Shown here in pieces: positions 25,256 to 34,408 of a stretch of DNA of 41,788 nt. Source of the DNA: Bacteroidota bacterium (GTDB lineage: Bacteria; Bacteroidota; Bacteroidia; Flavobacteriales_F; PHOS-HE28); NCBI GenBank assembly GCA_018267065.1, contig JAFDZG010000233.1, positions 1 through 41,788 of the forward strand. Reading direction: 5' to 3'. Position 1 is the first letter of the stretch, and every line of letters starts with the position of its first letter. The notes under the pieces were generated by a model. The model saw only the letters and a program-made list of their open reading frames with translations, had not been told where the DNA came from and did no database searches. The position numbers and the translations under genes were made by a program.

Positions 25256-27991
25256 ATGTGCAAACTACCCCTTCTGCTCACGGCATTGATCAGTCTTCCC
25301 GTGTACTCGCAAGTGGTGATCAACGAGGTGAACACCTCCAACATGAACGGCTTGGCGGACAGCTTTGGCGACCGTGAGGACTGGGTGGAGCTTTACAATA
25401 CCACCGCTGCCGCCATCGACCTGAGCGGCTGGTACCTGAGCAACAAGGTGAACAACCCCGCCAAATGGGCCTTTCCCACAGGCGCAACAATTCCTGCCAA
25501 TGGCCGGTTGGTGGTGTTTTGCAGCAAACGCAACACCGTGGCCGGGAGCGAATACCACACCAACTTCAAGCTCAACCAATCAGACAATGACCACGTGGTC
25601 CTCTCGGACCCCTCGGTGACCATCGTGGACGACTTGCTGTTGGACCCGCCCACAAAATTGGACAACAGCCGGGGGCGGACCACGGACGGTGCCAGCACAT
25701 GGTCGCTGTTCCTAAGCCCTACGCCCAATGCGCCCAATACGGGGGCCTCGCAGGAATATGCTTCCCGTCCGCAGCTTTCACCGAACGCCGGTTTTTACAG
25801 TGCCGCCGTGAACGTCACCATGTCCAACACGGACGGCAGCACCATTCGCTACACCTTGGACGGAACTGAGCCGACGGCCACCTCAACGATCTACTCGGGA
25901 CCGGTGACCATTAGCGCCACCACGGTGGTGCGCGCGGGATCATTCAGCGGAACATCCGGCGTGCCGCCCAGCTTCCTTGAAACAAACACCTACTTCATCA
26001 ATGCCACGCATTCCACCGCCGTCCTCAGCGTAGCTGGCGACCAAGTGGACGACCTCTTGAACGGCAACGGCAGCCTGGAGCCCTACGGCTCATTTGAATA
26101 CTTCGGGCCGGACCAGCAATTGCGCGATGAGGCAACCGGGGAGTTCAACGAACACGGAAATGATTCCTGGGCATACGGGCAACGCGGCTTCGACTACATC
26201 ACGCGGGACCAGACCGGCTACAACGATGCCATCCACTATCCCGTGTTCCATGCCACACCACGGAACAAGTTCCAGCGGTTGATCATCAAGGCTGCCGCCA
26301 ACGACAACTATCCGTTCGAGGACGGGGCGCACATCCGTGATGCCTATGTGCACAGCCTGGCCCAGGCCGGCCATTTGAAGTTGGACGTGAGGACCTACGA
26401 GCCCTGCGTGCTTTATGTGAACGGCCAATACTGGGGCGTGTATGAGATCCGTGAAAAGTGCGACGACCATGACTACACCAAGGAATACTACGACCAGGAC
26501 GAGTATGACCTGCAGTATTTGAAAACATGGGGGGCGACATGGAGCGAATACGGCGGGCCCCAGGCCCAAACCGACTGGGATGCGCTGCTGGCGTACATCA
26601 TGGGCAACAACATGGGCGATCCCACTGCATTTGCATACGTGGACGGCCAGTTCAATTGGAAAAGCTTGGTGGACTATGCCGTGCTGAGCAGCTACACCGT
26701 TTGCACCGACTGGTTGAACTGGAACACCGCTTGGTGGCGGGGATTCAACCCCAATGGTGAACATAAAAAATGGGGCTATGCGCTCTGGGATGACGATGCC
26801 ACCTTTGGCCACTACATCAATTACACGGGCGTGCCGCAAACCACTCCTGATGCTGACCCCTGCAACGCTGAAAACTTGCCGGATCCGGGTGGCCAGGGGC
26901 ATATCCCCATTCTGCTGAAGCTGATCAATGAGAACCCAACGGTGCATGACTATTACGTGAACCGCTACATCGACCTGGGCAACACCTTGTTCAGCTGTCA
27001 ATATATGCTTCCTTACTTGGACAGCTTGATCAACCTGATCACCCCGGAAATGCCTGCGCAGGTTGCCCGTTGGGGCGGCACCATGGCCCAATGGCAAGCC
27101 AATGTGCAACAGTTGCGGGACTTCATCACCGCCCGTTGCACCGACATCCAGCAGGGACTGGTGGACTGCTATGACTTGACCGGGCCCGACAGCGTAGTGT
27201 TCAAGGTGGCCCCCCCGCTTAGCGGCAACATCCAGATCAACTCCATCACTCCGGCAAGTTATCCCTTCAGCGGACTGTACTATGGCGGCATCACCACCAC
27301 GCTCCAGGCCGAGGCCGCGTCCGGCTGGGTGTTTGACCATTGGGAAACCATACATGCCAGCCCGGCCCCTTCGCTTACAGACAGCCTGGCAACCGTCAGC
27401 TTCACGGGTACCGACACTGTGATCGCACACTTTGCGCCTCCGGTGAAATATCCGGTGGTGCTGCTCACGGACCCGCCGAACACGGCATCCATCCTCTATA
27501 ATACGGATCTCTACACGGCATTCCCCACCACGGTGGAACGCATACCAGAGTCCATTGATACGCTCACTGTAATCCCCAACATGTACTACACCTTTCTGTA
27601 CTGGGAGTTCAAGTACAACACGCCCAACCAGAACGACACAACGATGAAGAAGATCCCGGTGACGATCTTCTTCCCGGACACCATCATTGCCCATTTGGAG
27701 CCCCAGGATTTTGCCTATTACGGCCCCAATGCGTTCACGCCAAACGGCGACGGAATAAATGATACGTGGCGGCCCATCAACAACGTGGTGGACATTGACC
27801 GTTATGAGCTGGAGATCTACGACCGCTGGGGGCGGGTTGTCTTTTCCTCCACCGATCCTTTTCAGGAATGGGATGGTACTGCCGGAGGAAGCTTGGTTCC
27901 GCTGGGGGTGTATGCCTACCGGGCACGGATGTACGATGCCATCAAAGGTGACAAGCACAACGTGAGCGGACATGTGACCGTAGTGCCTTGA
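25256..27991 (+). CDS. T9SS type B secreted protein with lamin-tail, CotH kinase-like and CHU_C domains
   Basis: 911 residues with signal peptide 1-18 (LLLTALISLPVYS). Domains in order: lamin-tail (19-140; VVINEVNTSN, DWVELYNTT), a chitobiase-C-like beta domain (about 175-235; TIRYTLDGTEPT), CotH kinase-like (about 338-590), an InlB-B-like repeat (about 665-725; GWVFDHWET) and CHU_C (823-911; NAFTPNGDGINDTW, YDRWGRVVF). In the CotH part, FQRLIIKAAAND, YVNGQYWGVYEIREKCD and YALWDDDATFG (near 511) match the conserved blocks of the family. CotH proteins of spores and pathogens are atypical protein kinases. Here the domain would act outside the cell after T9SS export. Activity is unproven. The same order is common in Bacteroidota secreted proteins of unknown role. 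Confidence 0.92.
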   Translation: MCKLPLLLTALISLPVYSQVVINEVNTSNMNGLADSFGDREDWVELYNTTAAAIDLSGWYLSNKVNNPAKWAFPTGATIPANGRLVVFCSKRNTVAGSEYHTNFKLNQSDNDHVVLSDPSVTIVDDLLLDPPTKLDNSRGRTTDGASTWSLFLSPTPNAPNTGASQEYASRPQLSPNAGFYSAAVNVTMSNTDGSTIRYTLDGTEPTATSTIYSGPVTISATTVVRAGSFSGTSGVPPSFLETNTYFINATHSTAVLSVAGDQVDDLLNGNGSLEPYGSFEYFGPDQQLRDEATGEFNEHGNDSWAYGQRGFDYITRDQTGYNDAIHYPVFHATPRNKFQRLIIKAAANDNYPFEDGAHIRDAYVHSLAQAGHLKLDVRTYEPCVLYVNGQYWGVYEIREKCDDHDYTKEYYDQDEYDLQYLKTWGATWSEYGGPQAQTDWDALLAYIMGNNMGDPTAFAYVDGQFNWKSLVDYAVLSSYTVCTDWLNWNTAWWRGFNPNGEHKKWGYALWDDDATFGHYINYTGVPQTTPDADPCNAENLPDPGGQGHIPILLKLINENPTVHDYYVNRYIDLGNTLFSCQYMLPYLDSLINLITPEMPAQVARWGGTMAQWQANVQQLRDFITARCTDIQQGLVDCYDLTGPDSVVFKVAPPLSGNIQINSITPASYPFSGLYYGGITTTLQAEAASGWVFDHWETIHASPAPSLTDSLATVSFTGTDTVIAHFAPPVKYPVVLLTDPPNTASILYNTDLYTAFPTTVERIPESIDTLTVIPNMYYTFLYWEFKYNTPNQNDTTMKKIPVTIFFPDTIIAHLEPQDFAYYGPNAFTPNGDGINDTWRPINNVVDIDRYELEIYDRWGRVVFSSTDPFQEWDGTAGGSLVPLGVYAYRARMYDAIKGDKHNVSGHVTVVP

Positions 27992-28115
27992 GCGGGATCG
28001 GGCCCCGATCGCTACATTCACGGCCGTGGAGTTCCGGGGATGAGCTTACGAATGTTAAAGGCACACAGTGCGAGCTGACCAAGGGGGGCTTGGTCCTGAA
28101 ACACATGCAGCTGGC

Positions 28116-28748
28116 ATGAAAGCGTGGTTTGCCTTGACCTTGCTGCTCGCGGGATGCAGAACAACACCGGAGGTCCAGTTTGTGAGGGACCGAACAGGAA
28201 CTGTACGTGCCAGAGTGACGCGCACCGCAGGGGAGAAGGACGGGCCTGTGCAGTTCTTTTCGGCTGACGGGACTCCCACCACATACGGCACCTATGTACA
28301 TGACAGCCGAAACGGCATTTGGACCACCGTGGACCGGGAAGGTGACACCTTGGCCATGGTACAGTTTGACCGTGGCCGGAAGAACGGACTGCAGGCCTAC
28401 TGGGCCCCCAATGGCCAACTGCTGCGAATTGAACGCTTCCGGGAAGGGGTGCCGGATGGTGAGCTCTACCGCTTCTTTGCCGATGGCTCACCACGGCAGA
28501 TCACTTGGTACCACCGTGGCACCCCGGAAGGACCCTATTTGGAATGGTACAAGGTGGACAGCACGTCCGTGGCACTTACCATGGGGCAATTCCACGAAGG
28601 TGAACGATCGGGGCAATGGACATGGCTCTATGGCAACGGCCGTGTGAACAAGCAAGGCCGGTACACGGCCGGGAAAGCAACCGGCACGTGGCGCTATTGG
28701 GATGCAAGCGGGCGGCTGGCCAACCGCGTGGAGCATGCCCGTGAGTGA
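28116..28748 (+). CDS. MORN-repeat-variant (YwqK-type) lipoprotein
   Basis: 210 residues from the ATG at 28116. Residues 1-14 form a lipoprotein signal (MKAWFALTLLLAGC, lipobox L-A-G-C14), so the mature protein is probably anchored by lipidated Cys14. The rest is a run of about 22-residue MORN-variant repeats: G-x-W/L-x-x-Y-x-x-x-G-x-x-x-x-x-x-x-F-x-x-G-x-x-x-G. Clear copies are NGLQAYWAPNGQLLRIERF, DGELYRFFADGSPRQITWY and TGTWRYWDASGRL. Such proteins are often labelled YwqK antitoxins, after the Bacillus YwqJK pair. No toxin gene is adjacent, so an antitoxin role is not supported here. It converges with the FAD oxidase gene with a 33-base gap. Confidence 0.85.
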   Translation: MKAWFALTLLLAGCRTTPEVQFVRDRTGTVRARVTRTAGEKDGPVQFFSADGTPTTYGTYVHDSRNGIWTTVDREGDTLAMVQFDRGRKNGLQAYWAPNGQLLRIERFREGVPDGELYRFFADGSPRQITWYHRGTPEGPYLEWYKVDSTSVALTMGQFHEGERSGQWTWLYGNGRVNKQGRYTAGKATGTWRYWDASGRLANRVEHARE

Positions 28749-28781
28749 TCGCACCCCGCCGGTTGAAAAGGGCCTTTGCCT

Positions 28782-30221
28782 TCAGGGCAGCACTTTTCCC
28801 GGATTCATGATCCCTTGCGGATCGAACACCTTCTTGATGCCGCGCATGATGGCCAACTGCACCGTATTGAAGGCAATGTCCATGTACGGCCGTTGCACCA
28901 GGCCAATGCCATGCTCCCCGCTCAAGGTGCCACCAACGGAAACGGTGTATTCAAAGATTTCCCGGATGGCCACGGGCAATTCGTCCCTCCACTTTGCATC
29001 GGGCATGTCACCCTTGATGATGTTCACGTGCAGGTTTCCATCGCCGGCATGGCCATAGCACACGCTTCGAAACCCGTACCGGCCGCCCACTTCCTTCACT
29101 TTCGCCAACAGGTCCGGCAAGGCATAACGCGGCACCACGGTATCCTCTTCCTTGTAAATGCTGTTGCTTTTCACCGCTTCGCCCACCCGGCGGCGCATCT
29201 TCCAAAGAGCATCCTTTTCAGCAGGTGTTTCGGCAAAAAGCACTTCCTGGCAATCGTAGCGCTCCATCACTTCCATGATGGCCTCGCAATCGCGCATCAA
29301 CGCATCGGGGTGGTTACCGTCCACCTCCACCAGCAGGTGTGCCCGTGTTTCATCCGCTATGGCAATGTTCACGCCTTCCACGTACCGCAGGGTCCAATCA
29401 ATGGCATCACGCTCCATGAACTCCATGGCACTGGGGGTGATGCCGGCGCGGAACACCGCGGCCACCGCCTCGCAGGCTTTATGTTCATCACGGAAGGGCA
29501 CCAGCATCAGGCGCGTTTCCTTGGGCAAAGGAACCAAGCGCAGCACGGCCTTCGTGATCACGCCCAGCGTGCCTTCACTGCCCACGACCAATCGCGTAAG
29601 GTCGTACCCGGTAGCATTCTTCAACGTGTTTGCCCCGGTCCAGATCACCTCTCCATTGGGCAGCACGACCTGCAAATTGAGGACAAAATCACGCGTTACG
29701 CCATACTTCACGGCCCTTGGCCCGCCGGCGTTTTCCGCCAGGTTCCCGCCAATGGTGCAACTGCCGCGGCTGCCGGGGTCCGGCGGATAGTACAGGCCTT
29801 TTGCGGCAACCGCCTCCTGAAGCACCTGGGTGATCACACCAGGCTCCACCGTAACCTGCAAATTGCGTTCATCGATCTCCACGATGGCGTTCATGCGGTC
29901 CAACGCCAGGCCCACTCCGCCCTTGACGCTCAAGGCCCCCCCGCTCAAACCCGTCCGCGCGCCGATGGGCGTTACCGGGATCGCATGGTTGAAGCACAGG
30001 CGTACGGTCCGCGCCACCTCGTCCGTGGTGCGCGGACGCACCGCAACTTGCGGAGGGAAGCTCAGGTTCTCGGTTTCGTCGCTTCCGTAGCGCAACAGGT
30101 CCTCTTCGCTGCTTAGCACGGCATCGCTTGGCAGCGTTTGTTGGAGTTCCCGCAGGAACTTTTCCGGAAGGGTGATGATGCCCGAGGTGTGGGATGCCGG
30201 CATGCGCACAAAGGTCGGCAT
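28782..30221 (-). CDS. FAD-linked 2-hydroxyacid oxidase/dehydrogenase (GlcD-like)
   Basis: 479 residues. The N-terminal PCMH-type FAD domain (about 45-225) has VAVRPRTTDEVA, IPVTPIGARTGLSGGAL, TVEPGVITQVLQEAV, PPDPGSRGSCTIGGNLAENAGG and YDLTRLVVGSEGTLGVIT. These are the flavin-binding blocks of GlcD/D-lactate dehydrogenases. The C-terminal FAD-oxidase domain contains YGHAGDGNLHVNI (about 400) and the closing SGEHGIGLVQRPYM, with the His residues used in substrate oxidation. The likely reaction is oxidation of glycolate or D-lactate to the 2-oxoacid. GlcE and GlcF are absent nearby. Because MurQ releases D-lactate, a D-lactate role is a tempting but unproven link. Start may be ATG 30221 or 30203. 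Confidence 0.9.
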   Translation of the reverse strand: MPTFVRMPASHTSGIITLPEKFLRELQQTLPSDAVLSSEEDLLRYGSDETENLSFPPQVAVRPRTTDEVARTVRLCFNHAIPVTPIGARTGLSGGALSVKGGVGLALDRMNAIVEIDERNLQVTVEPGVITQVLQEAVAAKGLYYPPDPGSRGSCTIGGNLAENAGGPRAVKYGVTRDFVLNLQVVLPNGEVIWTGANTLKNATGYDLTRLVVGSEGTLGVITKAVLRLVPLPKETRLMLVPFRDEHKACEAVAAVFRAGITPSAMEFMERDAIDWTLRYVEGVNIAIADETRAHLLVEVDGNHPDALMRDCEAIMEVMERYDCQEVLFAETPAEKDALWKMRRRVGEAVKSNSIYKEEDTVVPRYALPDLLAKVKEVGGRYGFRSVCYGHAGDGNLHVNIIKGDMPDAKWRDELPVAIREIFEYTVSVGGTLSGEHGIGLVQRPYMDIAFNTVQLAIMRGIKKVFDPQGIMNPGKVLP

Positions 30222-30344
30222 GGCACCGCTTCACCGGCATGTCCGGGCAATTGTTCATGGAAACTGATCGGCACGCATACTTCCATGGTCATTTCCCACT
30301 ACATTGCCATTGCTGGTGCATGGACATACCAATTTGTTCAAGCA

Positions 30345-32042
30345 ATGAAGATCCGGACCCTGCTTTCATTGGCCCTGACGACAGTGCTCTACCAAGGAGC
30401 TTCCGCCCAAAACATCGGCATCAATGTGAATGGTGCGGCGCCTGACGCCTCTGCGCTTTTGGACATTGATGCGGGCGCGCTTCCTGCGGCAGGCAAGCGC
30501 GGCCTGCTGATGCCGAGGATCGCCCTCACCGCACGCAACACTGCGGCTCCCGTGGTGGCCCCGGCCGCGTCGCTGGTTGTATACAACACGGCCACAGCGG
30601 GTACAGCACCCAACAACGTGCTGCCCGGCTTCTATTATTGGAGTGGCACGGAATGGTTGCGCATGTTCAACGGCAAGGATGCCTGGGCCACCTCGGGCAA
30701 CTATGGCACCACGCCTACTGCCAACTACATCGGCACCAACGACGCGAACGACTTCGTGGTGAAAACCGGGGGGACCGCTGCTTCCAATGAGCGCATGCGG
30801 GTACTGGCAGGCGGACCCGTGGTGCTGAACCATGCCACTGCCACCGCCGGCGATGTGTTCTCCGTTTACGGCACCGGAACCACCGGCGCCATCAACGGAA
30901 CGGGCGATTACGCAATCAATGGCTACGCGGGCTCAGGCGTAGGCGTGTATGGCGCTTCCACGTCCACCGGCACCACGGGCGATCTGACCGGCGTTTTGGG
31001 CGAAGCTGCCTCTTCCTTTGGCACCGGCGTGCTTGGGCAGGTAACCGGCGACTTGGCATACGGCGTTGTGGGCTCTTCATCCAGCACCACCACCGGCCAG
31101 CAGCCTATCGGGGTGTTCGGCATCGCGAACAACGCCACCGGCATCGGGGTGCGTGCCAGAAACCTGAGCACTTCGGGCACCGGCGCGATCCTGGCCGGAA
31201 ATAACCTTGCGGGCATGTACCTGTTGAACGGCAGTGGCGCTTCATTAACGGGTAACGGCGTTGGCGGCCTGGGGATCGCACAGACCGCCGCAAGCGGCTG
31301 CGGCTTGGTGGGCGCCGGCAACAACAGCGCAACCATATACACACCGGTCAGCGGCGCTGGCGTGGTGGGAACGGGGAAACAGTACGGGGTGGTGGGTTTT
31401 GCAACCTCCGTGGTAAACACCAATCCTGCGAACAACAGTGCCACGAACGGTGCCAATGGCTCGGCTGGCGGCTACTTCGAAGTGCAGAACGCCGCCGGCA
31501 TTGCCCAAACTTGGTCGTACGTCGCCGTGCGTGAAACGGGTGGAGCCGGTGGCCTTCGGAAGATCATTGGGCCGGGCACGGTAAATACGATCGTGCGGGA
31601 CATGGACGGCAACAGGGTGGCCCTTTCCTGCCCTGAAGCACCCGAGAATTTGTTCCAGGATTATGGTACCGGCCGGTTGGATCGCGGGCGCGCCCGGATA
31701 ACGCTGGACCCGGTCCTGGCGAAGAACATCATTGTGGACATGGACCATCCCCTGCGGGTGTTCATCCAAGTGGAAGGTGAATGCAATGGGGTGTACGTTA
31801 CCAATAAAACGGGGGAAGGTTTTGATGTGGTGGAACTCTCCGGGGGCACTTCCAATGTCCCGTTCACGTACACCGTTGCGGCCAACCGCGCGGATGAAGT
31901 GCTCCCGGACGGTTCCATGGCCCGCTATTCCGTGGAACGTTTCCCGCCTGCGCCAGGCCCCGTGGAGAAACAACGGCAGGACCTGCGGGAAGCCACCAAT
32001 CCCGGGCCTGCGTTGAAACAAGGCAGGCAAGCAGGAAAATAG
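30345..32042 (+). CDS. Secreted Gly/Ala/Thr-rich repeat surface protein
   Basis: 565 residues from the ATG at 30345, followed by a signal peptide (IRTLLSLALTTVLYQGASAQ). The mature N-terminus has NIGINVNGAAPDASALLDI, RGLLMPRIALTARNTAAPV and PGFYYWSGTEWLRM. These segments recur at the start of many Bacteroidota tail-fibre-like secreted proteins. The centre (about 190-380) is made of irregular repeats ending G-V-G-V-Y-G, TGVLG, YGVVG, IGVFG, VGGLG and AGVVG. These suggest a beta-solenoid or trimeric fibre. The C-terminal 150 residues form a compact beta domain (ARITLDPVLAKNIIVDMDHPLRVFIQVEGECNG). There is no S74 chaperone peptidase or CHU_C tail, so surface attachment is unclear. Function is unknown; a structural or adhesive role is inferred. 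Confidence 0.8.
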   Translation: MKIRTLLSLALTTVLYQGASAQNIGINVNGAAPDASALLDIDAGALPAAGKRGLLMPRIALTARNTAAPVVAPAASLVVYNTATAGTAPNNVLPGFYYWSGTEWLRMFNGKDAWATSGNYGTTPTANYIGTNDANDFVVKTGGTAASNERMRVLAGGPVVLNHATATAGDVFSVYGTGTTGAINGTGDYAINGYAGSGVGVYGASTSTGTTGDLTGVLGEAASSFGTGVLGQVTGDLAYGVVGSSSSTTTGQQPIGVFGIANNATGIGVRARNLSTSGTGAILAGNNLAGMYLLNGSGASLTGNGVGGLGIAQTAASGCGLVGAGNNSATIYTPVSGAGVVGTGKQYGVVGFATSVVNTNPANNSATNGANGSAGGYFEVQNAAGIAQTWSYVAVRETGGAGGLRKIIGPGTVNTIVRDMDGNRVALSCPEAPENLFQDYGTGRLDRGRARITLDPVLAKNIIVDMDHPLRVFIQVEGECNGVYVTNKTGEGFDVVELSGGTSNVPFTYTVAANRADEVLPDGSMARYSVERFPPAPGPVEKQRQDLREATNPGPALKQGRQAGK

Positions 32043-32080
32043 GGGCAATACCGCGCGGCCTGGATTGCCTGCGCTGCCCT

Positions 32081-32088
32081 TATTTTGG
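32081..32088 (+). promoter_or_regulatory. Candidate -7 element next to the DPP-IV start
   Basis: TATTTTGG is one base from TAnnTTTG and ends 5 bases before the ATG at 32094, which would give a leaderless transcript. Its first codon-like TTG explains an apparent longer reading frame. Confidence 0.4.
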
Positions 32089-32093
32089 CCCCA

Positions 32094-34292
32094 ATGGGAA
32101 AACTACTGCAAGCCGCCTTATTGGCGGGGCTGATCGCGCCCGCCCTCCACGCCCAAAAGCCCCTCACCAACGAGGCCATCTGGTACAGCAACACCTTCAG
32201 CAGTGACTACATGCAGGGCCTGCTCAGCATGCAGGACGGCCAGCATTACACCGCCGTGGACGACGATGGCGGCGACCTTGCCGTGAACGTTTACGAGTAC
32301 CGGACCGGCAAGCGCACGGGCACCATACTGAAGGCCGGCGACCTGGTACCGCCGGGCAGCAATGCCCCCGTGGAAATGGATGACTACGAGTTCAGCGGAG
32401 ATGAGCAAAAAGTGATGGTGCGTACCGCCACGGAACCGCTGTACCGCCACAGCTACTACGCATTCAACTATGTGTACGACCGGGCAACCAAGGCCGTAAA
32501 GCCGCTCAGCGATACAGGCAAAAGCAAGCAACGCGTGGCCACGTTCAGCCCGGACGGCACACATGCGGCCTTCATGCGCGACAACAACTTGTTCGTGGTG
32601 GACCTCGCCACGATGCAGGAAACCGCCGTCACCACGGACGGCGAATGGAACAAGGTGATCAACGGTGCCCCGGACTGGGTGTACGAGGAGGAATTTGAGT
32701 TCACGCAAGGCTATGCCTGGAGCCCTGATGGTCAAAAGATCCTGTACCTGCGCAGCGACGAAAGCGCAGTGAAGGAATACGACCTCACCTACTTCCGGGG
32801 CCAGCTGTACCCCAGCGAGTACAGCTTCAAATATCCCAAGGCGGGCGAAGCCAACAGCCAAGTAAGCCTGCACGTGTACAACCTCGCCAACCACGGCACT
32901 GCCACGGTGCCATTGGGAACCACCGACACGGACATCTACCTGCCCCGCTTCGGGTTCACGAACGCCAATACCGTATGGTTCATGCGCATGAACCGCCTGC
33001 AGAACGAAAAATTGATCTACACCTGCGACGCGACTTCGGCCGGTGCAGCCAGCCTGAAGCTGATCTACAAGGAAACCAGTCCCACGTACATCGAAGTAAC
33101 GGATGACCTGAACTTCCTCCGGGACGGAAGTTTCGTCCTCACCAACGAACAGGACGGGTGGAACCACATCGTATGGAACAGCGCGGACGGCAAGGTGCAG
33201 CACGTGCTCACGCCCGGCAATTTCGACGTGCTTGCAGTTAGCGGCGTGGACGGGAAATCCAGGCGCGTGTTCTTCACGGCAAGCAAACTGGACCCATCCC
33301 AACAGGAGGTGTGGTCGGTGGGCCTGGACGGAAAGGGGTTGAAACAGCTAAGCCCTGCCGGCGGGGTGAACGATGCGGACTTCAGCACGGGCTTCAAGTA
33401 CTTCATCAACACGCGCAGCACCGCCAACGATCCCGGGAGCACCACCCTTCATGACGGCAACGGCAAACTGGTAAAGACCCTGAAGGACAACAGCCGGCTG
33501 CGCACCACCCTGAAGGAATACGGCCTGCAACCCAAGGAATTCATCACCATTGCCACACCGGGCGGGCAAGTGCTCAATGCCTGGATGATCAAACCGCCAA
33601 GTTTTGACCCGTCCAAGAAGTACCCGGTGTTCATGACCCAGTACAGCGGCCCCAACAGCAACAGCGTGCTGGACCGCTGGGGCGGGCGCGACTTCCTCTG
33701 GCACCAGCTGCTGGCGCAAAAAGGTTATATCGTGGTGTGTGCCGACGGGCGCGGCACCGGCCACCGCGGGCGCGATTTCCGGCATGTTACGTACGGCCAA
33801 TTGGGCAAATACGAAACGGAGGACCAGATCGGTGCGGCGCAATGGTTGGCCCATTTGCCGTATGTGGACGGCAATCGCATCGGGATCCAGGGGTGGAGCT
33901 ACGGCGGCTACATGAGTTCGCTGTGCATCACCAAGGGCGCGGACACCTTCAAGGCTGCCATCGCCGTGGCACCGGTTACCAATTGGCGCTTCTATGACAG
34001 CATCTACACCGAGCGGTACATGGGCCTTCCGCAGGACAATGCAAAGGGTTACGATGACAACAGTCCCATCAACCACGTGGACCTGCTGAAGGGAAAATTC
34101 CTGCTGGTGCACGGCCTGGCGGATGACAACGTACACTTCCAGAACAGTGCCGAAATGACCACTGCCTTGGTGAATGCCAACAAGCAGTTCACCGAAATGG
34201 TATACCCTGACAAGAACCACGGCATCTACGGCGGCACCACGCGCCTGCACCTCTTCACCTTGATGACCGACTTTTTACTGGAGAAGCTCTGA
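32094..34292 (+). CDS. Secreted dipeptidyl-peptidase IV-type serine peptidase (S9)
   Basis: 732 residues. The signal peptide (1-20, LLQAALLAGLIAPALHAQ) indicates periplasmic or surface location. The N-terminal half is the eight-bladed propeller of S9B enzymes, including DWVYEEEFEF (about 194-203), whose Glu pair grips the free amino end of substrates. The C-terminal alpha/beta-hydrolase has Ser602 in GWSYGGYM, Asp678 in GLADDNVHF and His709 in DKNHGI, a complete triad with family spacing. S9B enzymes release X-Pro or X-Ala dipeptides. The three peptide transporters that follow would take these up, so the locus forms a logical chain. The ATG is chosen over an in-frame TTG at 32085. Confidence 0.94.
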   Translation: MGKLLQAALLAGLIAPALHAQKPLTNEAIWYSNTFSSDYMQGLLSMQDGQHYTAVDDDGGDLAVNVYEYRTGKRTGTILKAGDLVPPGSNAPVEMDDYEFSGDEQKVMVRTATEPLYRHSYYAFNYVYDRATKAVKPLSDTGKSKQRVATFSPDGTHAAFMRDNNLFVVDLATMQETAVTTDGEWNKVINGAPDWVYEEEFEFTQGYAWSPDGQKILYLRSDESAVKEYDLTYFRGQLYPSEYSFKYPKAGEANSQVSLHVYNLANHGTATVPLGTTDTDIYLPRFGFTNANTVWFMRMNRLQNEKLIYTCDATSAGAASLKLIYKETSPTYIEVTDDLNFLRDGSFVLTNEQDGWNHIVWNSADGKVQHVLTPGNFDVLAVSGVDGKSRRVFFTASKLDPSQQEVWSVGLDGKGLKQLSPAGGVNDADFSTGFKYFINTRSTANDPGSTTLHDGNGKLVKTLKDNSRLRTTLKEYGLQPKEFITIATPGGQVLNAWMIKPPSFDPSKKYPVFMTQYSGPNSNSVLDRWGGRDFLWHQLLAQKGYIVVCADGRGTGHRGRDFRHVTYGQLGKYETEDQIGAAQWLAHLPYVDGNRIGIQGWSYGGYMSSLCITKGADTFKAAIAVAPVTNWRFYDSIYTERYMGLPQDNAKGYDDNSPINHVDLLKGKFLLVHGLADDNVHFQNSAEMTTALVNANKQFTEMVYPDKNHGIYGGTTRLHLFTLMTDFLLEKL

Positions 34293-34299
34293 AGCTCAA

Positions 34300-34355
34300 T
34301 TTGCCAATTGGCGAATTGGCGAATTGGCGAATTGGCCAATTGGCGAATTGGCGAA
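34300..34355 (+). repeat. Octanucleotide tandem repeat, 7 x TTGGCGAA
   Basis: Seven consecutive 8-bp units: TTTGCCAA, three TTGGCGAA, TTGGCCAA, two TTGGCGAA. They start 7 bases after the peptidase stop and end 53 bases before the POT start. TTGGCCAA is palindromic, and two units pair as GCCAATTGGC, so hairpins can form. The repeat is open in frame with the POT gene (LANWRIGQ-type peptide), but this is a by-product. Octamer repeats can change copy number by slippage. Confidence 0.9.
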
Positions 34356-34408
34356 TCCTCTACCTTGCCGCGCCGAAAAAGCCACCGGTAACCACCAGCC
34401 AACCACCC

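Noticed and set aside
26090-28021. Minus-strand open frame of 643 codons opposite the CotH-domain gene
   Set aside because: Its sequence is low-complexity in His/Val/Arg and has no family features; the plus-strand gene explains the region.
28116-28748. Toxin-antitoxin pair suggested by the YwqK-like name
   Set aside because: There is no toxin-like gene next to it, and the lipoprotein signal places it in the envelope.
34301-34408. N-terminal extension of the first POT protein through the octamer repeat (ANWRIG-type peptide)
   Set aside because: It is an accident of the repeat staying open in that frame; the POT family begins at the ATG 34409 with the TM1 motif close behind.
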